Below are positions 12,129 to 25,300 of a stretch of DNA of 64,000 bases, in pieces (position 1 is the stretch's first letter; every line of letters begins with the position of its first letter). A model generated the notes under the pieces. It ran no database searches. It saw only the letters and a list, made by a program, of their open reading frames with translations, and was not told the origin of the DNA. The translations under genes were made by a program, and so were the position numbers. Origin of the DNA: Parus major (Eukaryota > Chordata > Aves > Passeriformes > Paridae); assembly GCF_001522545.3 (NCBI RefSeq), contig NC_031771.1:27897782-27961781 (forward strand), in the 5' to 3' direction.

Positions 12129-14030
12129 CATTTCCTCCATTTTCCTTAAGGCTTATTTCTGACTAACTTTTCCATTTTAAATAGAGACAAATGTTTTACA
12201 TATATTAATAAGCAAATAAAAATTAAATGTAAATAAATATAAATATTAAAAGCTTTATTTCATGATCACAGTTACTACATTAATATGCATGATTTTCAGG
12301 ACTGATCTATTCTGATATCTTACTATAGGAATTTCACTTTTTTTGACATATAATTTTATGAGTGACAGAAACTTCTACAGACCACATTCATATGCTATTA
12401 ACTTCCACTCAGCTATTAACTTCCCGAATATCTCTTAAAAATTCCTCAGTATTCACTGATTACGTAAGTTATTAATATATAATATACATGCATAAAATTT
12501 GTCTTATATATTTTACTGTCATTTAACATTTCTCTCAGTTTCCCCGAGGTATCAATCTCCCCTGTCCCCCCAACTCATTATTTGCTGTTCCAAATAAGGC
12601 AAACATAAATAGAAAGAGAACCTGACATAAGCATTATTCAGTCAGCTTCCTGTGTTATTTTTCCCTTGAAGTGGTTCACTGAAATATGCTCCACAGGGCA
12701 TATGAAAGTTATAGCACCTAGTCAAAGGAAATACATTTCAAAATAACTATTTCTTTCCTGAACTTCCCACTGAGACCTTTGTTCACCTGAAATAGTTTGT
12801 ATTTCTAGATTCTATCTTTTTAGTCTGATTGCCTATAAATTTCCTGAAATACAGACAGATGAACAATCAGTTTTAAGACATGTGACAGTATAGCACCTGG
12901 ACAGAGCACAGACACAAGACACCAGTGACAGCCTCTGAAGAAGCTGATCATCAGTACCTTGAAGGGTACAGTTACAACATCCCTGTATTTATTAACAAAC
13001 TGCATACAACAATTGGAAACACTGTATGACCTTCAAGCTTTAGCACACGTTAAGCCAAGACTTAACATATTTTACTACTGCTCCCTGAAATGTCAGGACT
13101 ACAATGTTAGCAACTGAAATAGCGAATGTGCACAAATGCCCACGGGAATATACTTTATATTCTGATGGTTATAATTTCTTCACAGTGCAATTATGTCATT
13201 CATGTTACTTATGGTGTACTTTCATTGTTCAGTTAATGTGCCTGTGCACATAAATGGGAAAGGGATGTGTACTATGGGATGGTGAAAAGGATACTCTACT
13301 TGCCAAGCTGAACGAATAAAAGAGCTACTCAGTGAGCTAAAGATGGCCTGCATGTACACTCATAAATTGTCAGCTGTCGCTTCCTAATTAAATACAGCCA
13401 GCTCTCACAGCTTGGAGTTGAAGGCTTGACCTGCTTCAGTATCAGACCAGACATTTAAACATCTACACCTTCTTCCCTCTTCTTCTATGCTAAATGTCAA
13501 AGAACATTATTTATAGCTCAGTACTTCCTAAGTCATTTCCTAGAATAACTGCTAAAAAGGAGATGCTAGAAAGCAAATGGAGCAAGCAGATTTCTCACTG
13601 AAGAGAGAAACTTATTATGGTCTTACTCAGGGTAGTAACTTGTTCCACTGTCACCTGGATTTAGCTGCATTTAGCATCACACCTTCCCTTGTCTCCTGAT
13701 AGCGTTGTCACCACAGCCATAACATACTTTTAGGTCCATTAAACAACATCCAAACAGGTCCTTGGATTTAGTATCTTGTCTTGTCCTCCTGATATATCTG
13801 ATGCCATGTAGATGTTTGAATAACTTCAAGGACACCCAATACTTCCAGAAGAAGAGTTGGAGATTTTGTGATCTATACATCTTAAATTCACAGCTTAACA
13901 GAAATTTCATATATAACTAAATACCCATACAAGAACATTAAAACCCATCTGCCTGAATCTTTCTGCTGGTATTTGTGAGATGCCTGAGGATTTTTCACAT
14001 TTTTTGGTGAAGATTTAAGCTATTTTATAG

Positions 14031-14032
<2 letters not shown>

Positions 14033-14075
<43 letters not shown>
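14033..14075. repeat. (AT)n microsatellite
   Basis: An uninterrupted AT run of about 21 units is followed by acacaatatggcacaatg. Confidence 0.98.
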
Positions 14076-14079
<4 letters not shown>

Positions 14080-15489
14080 ATATGGCACAATGCAATACAA
14101 CCTCTCCTCTAGCCTGCTCCAGTCTGACAACTAAAATGAAAAATTAATATACAGAAAAATTAAGGGTAATCAAAATATTTTGCTCAGTCTCTACTGTAGT
14201 GCAAAGTGTAGCATATTTTTTATATGTTAAATCGTTTCTCTGCAACTCTGGACAAGGTAAGAATTGGAAATAGTTACTTCTAGCAATGACTGATACAAAA
14301 CACAAAGATTTAAAGCTGTACCTGGTGCTAACCTTTGGGAGTTGTTTTTGCACACAGTAAAATTCTCTGTGGGTGAAAATGCATGTGAACTCCACAACAA
14401 GGTGGTGCACCATGATGTATAGAAGAAAGACAGCTCACACATCTCACATATTGGATTCAGAAAATAATAAAATATTAGGAAAATCACACATTTGTGGGAT
14501 GGATCAAAAGGTGCTATTCAGAGAAGGCTTTTGTACCTATTTTCCCGATAGCTAACAATAAGATTATATCAATTTTTATTTTTTTTCCGAAGACAACTCA
14601 AACAAATCAGGTTATACTGAAGTTCCCACTTCAGCCACTCTGGAGAAAAGGAAAATACTCCTGTAAAGAAAAAATAACACTCCAAATCATTTGCTACTTT
14701 TAAGTAATAACTGTGAGGCGTTTCTGTGATAGTCTATTAATTTTTGACTTCATTTGATTTCCAGAGACTCCATGGCCTATAAAAGAACTGGAAATTCTTA
14801 TAATGAATTCTTATAATGACCACTATAATAGAATCTATTATGCCAGCAGAATGAAGCCTGTGTCAACACTTCCATTATAAAATTTTGATTTTAAGAGTTT
14901 TTAACTTATCTCTATGAATACCATAAGCCCTACTGTGTAAGTCAAACCATTGTTTTCCCACAGCATAAAATTATTGCGAGGATATTACTGATTTTAACTG
15001 AACAAAAGTCTTAATTAGAAAAGATGAAAAAGAGAAAATAATCTTATTGCTTTATCAATAAAGTGTTTATTGTTGCAACAGTGTGTCTGAATTTTAAAAC
15101 ACTGAACACTGCTTCATAATTGGGGTCATTAGACTGTGGATAGGAAGCAACTTTCCTGTCTTCACTGAGGGTGACAACAGCAGCACTGAAGACATTCCTT
15201 TCTCAGTGATTTTCATCTTTACCACTCATTCTTTTGTCAATATTATGGGGTTTTGTTTGCATGAAACTGCCAACATGACAGGAATGTCAGCACAGAAAAA
15301 TAATAAATTAATACAAAAAATTATTAATTGTATTAATAAATTAATAAAAATACTTATATAACACAAGAATGCATGGTGGAATACAAAACTGCTTTCATAT
15401 AAAAGGTAAGAGCTGAAACAGACAAACTTACAACGAGGGATGTTTTCACTCTGAATGTAGTCTAGCCTATGAATGCACAAATAAGGAAA

Positions 15490-15522
15490 TACATATATAT
15501 ATATACACATATACATATATAC

Positions 15523-15573
<51 letters not shown>

Positions 15574-15577
15574 TATG
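15490..15577. repeat. (AT)n/(ATAC)n compound microsatellite
   Basis: A mixed array of ATATAC and AT units with ACACAC near its right end. On the minus strand it produces a spurious tyrosine/isoleucine-repeat frame (15226-15570). Confidence 0.97.
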
Positions 15578-18500
15578 AAGAAATAGCACTTTTAATTTTG
15601 AAACATTAATACCATACCACAGAGATTTTCAACAATCCAGTGCCAATCTGGAGCCACATGTTATATTTAAGCTCCATAGATTTGGGCCTTTTTTAAAAGC
15701 ACATTAATTTAGATACTCAGCCTTAAATTTTATATTCTTCCTGATAAGTTTTTAACATTTGCAGCTGCCAAAAGAAGTATAAATTTGCATTTTTTTCAAT
15801 CTCAATGAGTGAGAAAGAAGGAAAAGTTCTTCAGAAAATCATTTGAATACTGTATGGTGTTTTAGGTTAGAGAGAAGTATTTTCCATGTCTCTATAAAGA
15901 AGACTAAGAAGTGTAAAATTCTCTCAGCTACATCAAAAATGGTCCCTAAAAACTGGAATAAATACCATTAGCAAATTCATCCAGAAATTGACTGTTAGTG
16001 ACATATTGAACATGGATTTCTGTTCAATCACGTACATGGTAAAGACATACGACCTGTGAAAACAAATTTATTTCAATTCCATTTCTGTTCACATGTCCAA
16101 ATAACCCATAGAAAGTAAAATGGTTTCCATATTATCCTTCAAGCTTAAGGTGGTAAGAAAAAGGAGAAGGAAGACAGAACCAATGAAAAAACAACTATTC
16201 CTGAATTCCTGGCTTTTCAGGTAATTCACACTTATTAAATTTAATTTTCCAGGCTAGAGTGTATCTGAAGCAGTGCAGACACACACCAACCCACAAATTG
16301 TGGAATCCATTGCAACCTTTAATGGTGTACCACTAGTTCTAATGATTTGGGAAGAAAGTTGCACTAACAAAGATGTGCTAAAAAAATTCAATCAAAACAA
16401 AAAGGTACCACACTTCTGTTTTAATGCATGTCTGGGTTACTGTGAGAAAGTGGAAGTGTCCAAATTATGAATGCTGCATGCAGCATCTCAGCACCTCGTG
16501 AAAAAATTGCCTGGGGAAATCATTGCCATCCCCTCACACGGCAATTCAATTACATGACAAAAAACTTCTGCAGTTCCATTTCTTTTCATTCTGTAAATTC
16601 TGCCTGGATTAACCTACGTGGTGTTATTCCAAACCAATTTATAACAAATAAAGTTGGATTTAGCGTGGCAATTCTATATTCAGAATTAAAAGTGCCTTGT
16701 AAAAAGAAGGTACCATCACCTACATCCAACAAGGTAAATTAAGGAAGGGACAGGGACTTGCTGAGCAATTCACCAGGCATCAGTGGCAGCACCAAGAGCA
16801 TAATGCTGATTTCCAGCCTGAAAGTTTACCAGCTTGAAGGTAGAGGAAAAGAAGATGATGTTATTACATTAAACCTGGAAGCACAATCTTTGCTTATAAA
16901 AGCACAGAATCTGTAGTTCATGATCACAGTCTCAATTTCTCTGTTTTCTTGTAGTTCAAGAAATGTTTTGTGTTCTGGTCTGGAAAAAAGAGACACTTTC
17001 CCTTGCAAACTGAAAGGGCAATTCATTACTATGCAATCTGCCAGTTCATTAAATGTGTTTATGGAATATTGCAAGAGAGATAATGGGCATACAGTTTAGA
17101 ATGTGTCTTTGTCATTGAAGAAAATTTGATTTTAAAATCACTTGGAGCTGATAACAATCTAACTCCAACCTTGGCAGAGAGTACATTAAACAAAAATCAG
17201 CATTCATTTGGACATTTTTTCCTTTTTCATGCTAGTAAAAAAAAAAAGATTAAGAGGATCTCTCTGTAGCAAATGTTCAAACTGGTAGCCTTCCAGCATT
17301 TGTGCACATTCATTTGTGAAGGAGCTACAAAGGAGTACAGTGATCTGCTGTACACAACCTGTGTGTTTAGGTATTTACATGCATTCCTGCCTCAAAAGAG
17401 CCCTCCTGCTCTATACACTGTGCAGACAGAAGACCATGCAGAAAGCAGGGCAGTCTGTTTGATGGGCCCCTGTTCACTTCTTAAAAAAAACACCAAAATA
17501 AGATGGTTTCAGTATCTGCACATTAGGGAAAATGTCAATATAAAGAGACAGCAAAAGCATTAAAAAAAAAATGGAGAAAGGTCTCCAGCCCAGCTCTCCC
17601 CAGCTGAAGGAGTGCATGGTAATAGGACTAAAATTTCACTTTGTTTCAGAGGTGTCATGCACCAGAGGTGAGGAGGCTCTTAGGTCAGGCAGCTCTGTAA
17701 AACACACAGCCCTTCCCTCAGAGGCTCCCAAAAGTGTATTTGTGTCTGCCCAGAAGGAAAAAGGGTCTGTTTGTGCTTGTTATTGGGCAAATGAACCCAT
17801 GGCCAGATGTCTGATACAACTAACTTGACAGCCACTAAACTGACAGGCAACAAATTTAGGAAATAGTTTTAAGCTCTCAGTTTCTTCCAAATGGACAAAT
17901 GTATTAGGAAAAAAAAAGTTGTACATCAAAAAGTTTTCTAACTTTAGGTAGAAAGCTGAATATCCCACTACAAATAAAAAAAAACAAAACAAACTTTTGA
18001 AGATCTCTTGTAGAGTGAATGCATCATATTATTTTCCCATGCTTCCCACATGAACCAATTTATTTCACCCATGGGAAACTCAGGAAAACATATTTCACAG
18101 TATGTACCTCTGGTAAACAATTTTGCTGGAGCTCCAGTAAAAAGAAAAGTTTGAAACAGCAGAAAATTAAACATAATACCTCTGATTACTGAAAATACTG
18201 TACCTACAGTAAAAATGAAATCAAGCACAATAGGCTGAGGGAACATCAAGGAACTTCACACAGCAAACAGAAGACTAAACTTTCAAAGTAAAAAAAAAAA
18301 TCTTGATTGCACAGTGGGAGGAAATTTCTAAGAGATGTATCCAAGCTAGTTTTTTAAAATGAATTTCCTACTTTCTAGACTTGAGTCTCAAAGTACTCAT
18401 GTCACTTAAATAGAAATTGTAGCAACTCATTCCAGCTGCAAAGGTTTAGGATTTACTGAATTAAATGGTAATAGGCTGAATCCAAAGATTACATGCCCCA

Positions 18501-21303
18501 ATAATTAGGAAAGAGCTAATACATTTAAACATTTATTTTTCTGTTTAGAACTAAATATTAGCCAGTTGCTCAGTCACAGTAGACTTAAATCATAGGCCTG
18601 ATCCTAAGTTTTTATGAATATTGAATGTTTTAATCAAATTTCAGCCTCTTGAAATCTTCCTCAGCCATGTGCAACCACAATCTAGCTCTTGCCATTAGAG
18701 TCTTCAATGGCTTTTCAGTGAACAGCAGAAAACCTCTCCAAATCCCTGCTCCTTCCTCCTTGCAATGTTTCCACTGTCCTTTGCAGAAAATGGGCAGAGC
18801 ACAACATGAAATAGGAACAGCTGAGCATTTGGCTCACCACTGGAAACTGCAGCTCAAAACAATGACGTACTCTTATGGCAGAATAGCAAAGAGAGCAAAG
18901 CATTCAATGAAAAGAAGAAAAGGACAGGAAAAGTTTCTGACAAAGCCTTTGTCATTTATGACTTGACAAAGTAATGACAACCAGACAGAACCTTGGGAGA
19001 GGTTTCCTTCTATGAGTTTCCTTCTACGGCCCGAAAGATGCCACACCTCACAACACATCCAAAGAAACATCACCCAGAACTGCACACTTGGTAGCATGGC
19101 AGATCTCTCCCAGACTAGCATTCCCTCTGCCTAGATGCTTTCTGTCCCTGAGGGCACACCCTTGCAAAACCAGTCAGGAGTGCTCCTGCCTTTGTGGCCT
19201 TGGAGAAGACTTTTACGTAGGCAGCAGTGACATCCCTTCAGCCTGCCAGTCAAGGTGCCCATTGACGGCTCTCTGATACTTGTTTTTGGCATCCTATGCT
19301 TCCAGGCAGGCTCAGAGCTGTGTAAAGTACAACTCATCTTTCTGTGATGGAGATACCCTATCCCTTCAGAGCTCCTCAAACAATGACCACCACCAGTTCC
19401 CAAACACCACCAGCTTCTTTTGCAAACACCACTGTTTGCCTTGTGCTTAGTTTCTTCAGTCTTCCTACATCCCAGTCCCTTTTCAAAGATTAGTTTCTGA
19501 TGCCATTTTTCTTTTGCTTGAAGGGGAGATTTTCAAAGGCAGTAATACAATCAAACCCTACAGCCTGCTGGCTCTCAAGAGATGTTTATCTTCTATTTGT
19601 GTAAAGAGCTCCTCTGACTCTTCCGAGATACTGAGCTATAATTTTTTATTTATTTTTGGCATGTTCCAGCTGCTCTTCTCCACTTACAAATTCTATTGCT
19701 TAACTACACTGACACTGATCTCAAACATCCAAAAAAGACTGTTTCTACTTTCTGAGACCCATTAGCACAGCTTGTAGGCAGGAAGAATATGCACAGGCTC
19801 AGGCAGTCCTGATGCATTGCTTGCAATGCAGAAGGATGTACAAAAAGAATATATGAAAGCAAATAAAGTTAAATATTAGATCACAAGATTTCTATTTTAG
19901 TCTTGTTAACATTTTCCTATGAGAGGGAAGAAAATTTAATTTTTAAGAGACAAACCAATCCTAGCTCAGGAATTGGAGTTCCCTTTCTGCCAACAAGGAA
20001 TGGTGTTTCAAGACATCTTCTTGAAACTTAATAATAAATCTGTACCTGACCTCTTCTCTTACATTTAAATAAGATTGCTGTCATGACCTCACTGTGTAAA
20101 ACTGTCCCAAAGATCACAAAGAAGTTTTCACTGCAGCCATCACTCAGAGTGACCTCCGAGGATTCTGCAAGAGCAGCCAAAATTTTAAAATCCATTAAGG
20201 TTGCTTAAAAAATTGTGGTACCATATTTAGGGCAACAATTTTAACCCACCACACAAAGTGCTTTGACACGGTTGGTTGTGGTTAGTATAGCAGTGATATG
20301 TTAATTCAGGTACTTTTATAGGGTAAATTAGTTACATAGAGAACCTTGTTCACTGTTTTCACACTGGAAGAACACTGTCTTTACTAACCTAAATGCCACC
20401 TTGAGCATGGGCATGGGGAACTGCAGCATTGCTTCAAAGCTCTATTGTTTTTTCACATTCCCATGGGGCAAAAAGAATTTTTAAGTATTAGGAGAGTTTA
20501 ACTAGCTCTTCATTTCTTTTTCCCTTCCAGGAAGGCTAGGATGATGTCATTTGCCCTTACATATTCTTAAGGAAAATCAAGGACAATTCAACCTTGAAGA
20601 AGTGCATCCTTTCCATGGTTGACTCCCAGGGGTACTGGTCCCCAGCCATGCATCCTGTGGGTATTTACATAGCGGCCTATCTGTGAGCTGATGGTTATCA
20701 GCATCCTGTGTGGCACCATTCCTGGCATTGCTGTTCCTGGACAACACACCATCAAATTGCTCTGATGTCATTTCCCAAATGACCAGAAACTCACAGTCTA
20801 TTTGGTCCTGTGAGGTACCTTTTGCAAGTCCAAAGTACTGCTAGCAAGTATGAGGGAAAAATGTCTATGTTCTTATATGCTACCTTAAGCAAAACCAAAA
20901 CACAGAGAAACTGTTAAGAAATTTGGTAAGAGTTCAAAGACTATTGCTTATACAAGAAACTTGATCTTACTTGAAAAATAAAGGTGTGATTTCACACAGG
21001 ATATTGGCCTAGATATGGGCCATTTCCTATCACACAACGTACTATTATTTCACATCCTTATCTTCAGTTTTTATCTTGAAAGCAATGATTAACAAAGCAG
21101 ATATAAACCCTTAGAAGCTTTTTCTGGGAGAAACTGAAGAATTTATCAGATCATAAACATTATGAAGCAATTTGATGCCTATGTATATCCTTTATAGCAT
21201 AAGAAAATACTTGACTGCTTATTATTTTTTTTTTCTATGATGAGTTGAATTTCTCAGTGTTAAGATGAAGATTTAATGTTTGTGGAAATTATATGTGTGC
21301 TAC

Positions 21304-22370
21304 TCACAGAAAGGCTGAGGCTGGAAGGGACCCCTGGAAATCATGTGGTTTTAGTCCTTTGCTCAAACTGGGCCCCCTGCAGCCAGCAGGCCACATACAT
21401 GTCCAGGCGGCTTTTGAATATCTACAAGCAGGGAGATCCCAAAATCTCTTTGAAAACTCTGCCAGTGTTTTGTCACCCTCACAGTGAGCCTTTCCTGATG
21501 TTCAGAGGGCAACTCCTGCTTTTCAGTTTGTGTCCATTGCCTCTGGTCCTGTCAATCACTTGGCAACACTGAAGAGAACCTGGCTCCATTCTCTTTGCAC
21601 TTTCCTTTCAGGTATTTGTACAAATCGATGAGATTCCCTTGGGCATTTTCCTCTTCAGGCTGCACATTCACACCTCTCTTAGCCTTTTTTCATACAAGAA
21701 GTTCTCCAGTCCCTTATTATCTTGGTGGACTTTTGCTGCACTCTCCCCAGCACATGCACGTCTCTCCCATACTGGGGAGCCCAGAACTGGACACAGCACT
21801 CCAGGTGTGCCCTCAGCAGTGCTCAGTAGAGGGAAAGGCTTGGCTCCCTCACCCTGCTGACAACACCCTTCCTAATGCAGCCCAGGACACCATCAGCCAT
21901 TTTTTTTTCCACAGGTGCACATTGCTGGCTCATGTTCAGCTGGGTGTCCACCAGGAAGGACTTTCAGATCCTTTACTTCAAAGCAGTGTTCCAGCTGGGT
22001 GGCCCCGGCCTATATTGGTGCCTAGGGTTGTTCCTCTCCAGATGCAACACTTTGCTGAACTTCATGAGGTTCCTGTAATCCCTTTCTCCAGCCTGCAAAA
22101 GACACAGCAGCACAACTCTCTGGTGCATCAGTCACTCTTCCCAGTTAGGAGTCATCTACAAATTTGCTGAGGGTGCACTCAAGCTGCCCTGACATCCAGA
22201 TCATTGATGAACACAGCTGGACCCACTGCTGACCCTGGGGGCACACATACTGCTCTCCTGCTAGAGTTTCTTCTGGCTTGACCAGTTGTTCAGTTTTCAA
22301 TCCACCTCATTGCCAGCTCATCCAGGCCACACTTTATTAGCTTCTCTAATGCAGCTGTCTAATTTAGTTT
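21304..22370 (-). mobile_element. CR1 LINE fragment, 3' half, inverted
   Basis: The plus strand reads as the reverse complement of a CR1 LINE. It begins with the 3' tail (aggctggaagggacccctgg, ccaggcggcttttgaatatc), continues through catactggggagcccagaactgg and aatgcagcccagg, and ends in the reverse transcriptase region. In the minus frame near 22070-22005 the translation reads NLMKFSKVLHLERNNP, the recognisable C-terminal part of the CR1 polymerase. The 191-codon plus frame at 21595-22170 is only the antisense shadow of this element. The element is 5'-truncated near 22.37 kb, as is normal for CR1, and is decayed but better preserved than the copy at 6.2-7.2 kb. Confidence 0.9.
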
Positions 22371-25300
22371 CATTGATTGCATAAAATAAATCCTTATTTT
22401 TACAGGTAGGAGAAAAGCTACATTACTTCAGCATTAACATGCCACACTGCACAAAAACACAGGAAATGTACAATTGCCAAGGTGACTGAAAGGAATTCCT
22501 CACAGTCACTGATTGTGGTTTAGGCCACAATTTTGTCTCTTTTGTTTAAATTGTTAACACATATCTAGCAATGTTTAGGAATGGATATGCTTTTAAGTTT
22601 GCATCCAATACTTCTTGAATTATTGTTATTGTTATAATTAAATTGTTATATTGTTATATACATTGTTATATAGCAATAGTCAAAATTTCAGCACCATAAA
22701 AATGCTAATATTTTAATTTATCTGAAAGTTATGGGGGAAAAGAATGAATATACCAAATGTATGAGAAAAGACTGTTCAAGTCTGAGTGATGAAGTTCATG
22801 AAGTTCAAGTCAAGACTGAGTGATGTCTTGGGTACAATGAAATGTACAGTTGGAAATACATATATTAACAGTGCTTTGTAAAAGAACATTTAGTAACTTT
22901 TTTTATCCCTCCTGAAACTAATTATTCTGTATGACACTTTTATTGCTTTTATTGAAAACTTAACAATGCATGCAAGAAGTGTGCTGCATCTCCTGTGTAA
23001 AAGAGTTACTTCAAGATCCCGCTGCTTTTTTGGTAGTGAAACAGCTGATCTGTTCCTTTTGAACCTGTTCAGCTCAGGTGTGGCAAAGGAGATAAAGTTT
23101 AAGACACTTATGATAACCATTGTTCTGTGAGGCAGACCCTGTGCTGAATTTCAGCACTCTGTGATCACATAATGCAGAAGACACATCCATTTATTTAAAT
23201 GGGCTGTGTTTTACAGCTGCTCCTGAGGATGTTATGGGCTGTAATTCAAACTCTGGCTAAAAGAATACTAAACTGCTGATTTATGGAATTTGGAAAGCAT
23301 GGCATACATATGCTTTCATCAATGATCACCATGAGTAGAGAGACAAGAATGCTGAACTAGATGAGCACTTGGTCTAAAGCAACACATGCCTTTTGCCTAT
23401 TTTCTTATTCATAGACTCCTAATTCTTCATAATCAGTGACCAGTTTTCTAAGTGGGAGCCAGCCTGTCACCAAGGACCACATGCAAACCATATCTCACAT
23501 ATATGTACAGACTGCTTCCTGAAGAGCCAGATGCCATAAAATTATCTGGAAAGGATGCCCTCTCACCCTGCTCCCCAGCCAAGAGGAGATTGTTTCCAAC
23601 TGTATCAGAAATTTGTGCTTAAACTCCAAGATTTACCTACGCAGCATAAAACAGAGTAAGAATATTGTTATACTTTGTTGTTTAAGGCTCTGGATGGAAA
23701 AGCTTTTTATAGTTCAGATATACTTTGTCTTTCAACACTTCCCTTCAACATGAGACATGAAAAGTAATTAAAGTGAGTCACAGGTAAACAGATTTATTTT
23801 TGAGGCTTTGCATGTGGGGCATATCCTTCCTGGCACCTCCTCTCTGTAAGTATATCAAAAGTCTGCTTAGCCTTCAAGCACTGAGATGCTACATGGTACA
23901 CAGGTCACTGATTTCTCCTCACTGAAAAGTATATTAGTCACAATAAAAGCGATGTCATCCTGAAGGCTGAAAGAATCAGGGGGTCCAGCCTGTTAAAACC
24001 TCAGGAAAGAGAGACTTTACTGTTTTTGAGGGTAATCACTCAACTTATGACAAAAGAATACAGATTAAAAAAAACTATTAATGAGGGTGAAAAGCAGCCT
24101 CTCTTCTGAAATTTTGGAAAACACTCTAACAGAGTGAAATCAAAGTTTAAACATTTTCTTCTCAGTCTCTAAATGAAGCCTTTTGAACAAAGTAGTGAAG
24201 TTAATTTTACTATATTTTGAGTCTCAAAGTTGCTAATTGTTCTGATCACTGTGTGATGCTCTTTTTCAAAAAATAACCCTAAACATTATGGCCTTCACTC
24301 TTAAATAAGTTTCAGGTACTGTCTGAGACAAGGCCCACCCAACAGGTATGTGTGAAGCAAAGACAGATACACAAATTTTCTTCCCCACCTTGCTAATTTA
24401 CTGGGACTCTGCACAGTGAAAGGAAAGCCAGCCTACTGAAATGTGGTTTATCACTCATACTACACAGGAAAAACACTGGATCCAAGTTGGCTTGGGTCTG
24501 TCTTCAATGGAGAATCTGAAGGAAGCAATATGGGCTTGAGTCAAACTGGCACTTCTGTCTTTAGTTCATTAGGCAAAAAAAAGCTGGCCAAATCAGCTAT
24601 ATGGAAAGCCATTCCAGACTCAAAACTCCTTAAGACTCTTGGAGAAAGCAATGTTTTGTTCAGAAAACAGGCCTGTGTATGAAGTATTCCCACTGATGAA
24701 CCTTATGCATCTAACAGAGCTGCCTCATCTGGGAGGGCCAGACTTTGCCTCTATACTTGATGAAGACAGACCAGCTCAATGAAGGCTGACACAAGATTCG
24801 GAGCAGGAATACAGATTATGTACTATCACTGCAAAAAAAGCTGGCATCTTTCTCCCATGACTGAGCTGTAAACGTATCCTTCTTTCAACAGTCTTGAAGA
24901 ATGCCAGTGAGGCAACAGGCAAACTGTCTTCTCCAAAAACTTTGCCCAATTTATGCTGAAATAAGCAGCCATACTTTCACACTGTGGTATTGTCAGACAA
25001 ACAAAGCCACTGTTCTTGGGTACAAAAGGTGCTGCTCTCATAAAAGGACTTCAAAGGCAAACTGATAAAGCATCCCATGCAAAAAGTGATATAAAGAGCA
25101 ATCCTGCTGAATGCAATTTAAATAGCATATCACACAGAGTAGTCAGAAAAGCTGTTTTGCTCAGCTTCAGCACCTGTTTGAACAAGAATCTTGCAACTAT
25201 GATTCTTTAGTATTTCTGCATGAGGCTTCGTGAGAGAGATCTGAATAGCAGCACTATTATTGTATTGTAAGAAGTCAAACAGAAAGTAAATGTTTAGAAT

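Larger units (their letters stand above)
10896..21303. other. Intergenic, no gene recognised
   Basis: AT-rich sequence holding the homopolymer junction and microsatellites listed separately. The stretches at 15300-15355 and 12.18-12.26 kb are nearly pure AT. A doubled ttcttataatgaa segment lies near 14793-14820, and a perfect 16-bp palindrome sits at 16471-16486. A somewhat GC-richer part (18.65-19.45 kb) has overlapping frames on both strands and no recognised protein. Confidence 0.7.

Noticed and set aside
15226..15570. 114-codon minus frame beginning with tyrosine/isoleucine repeats
   Set aside because: The repeat part is a translated AT microsatellite and the rest is AT-rich intergenic DNA.
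21595..22170. 191-codon plus-strand open frame, the longest in the window
   Set aside because: It is the antisense reading of the inverted CR1 LINE; the opposite strand reads as CR1 polymerase and tail.
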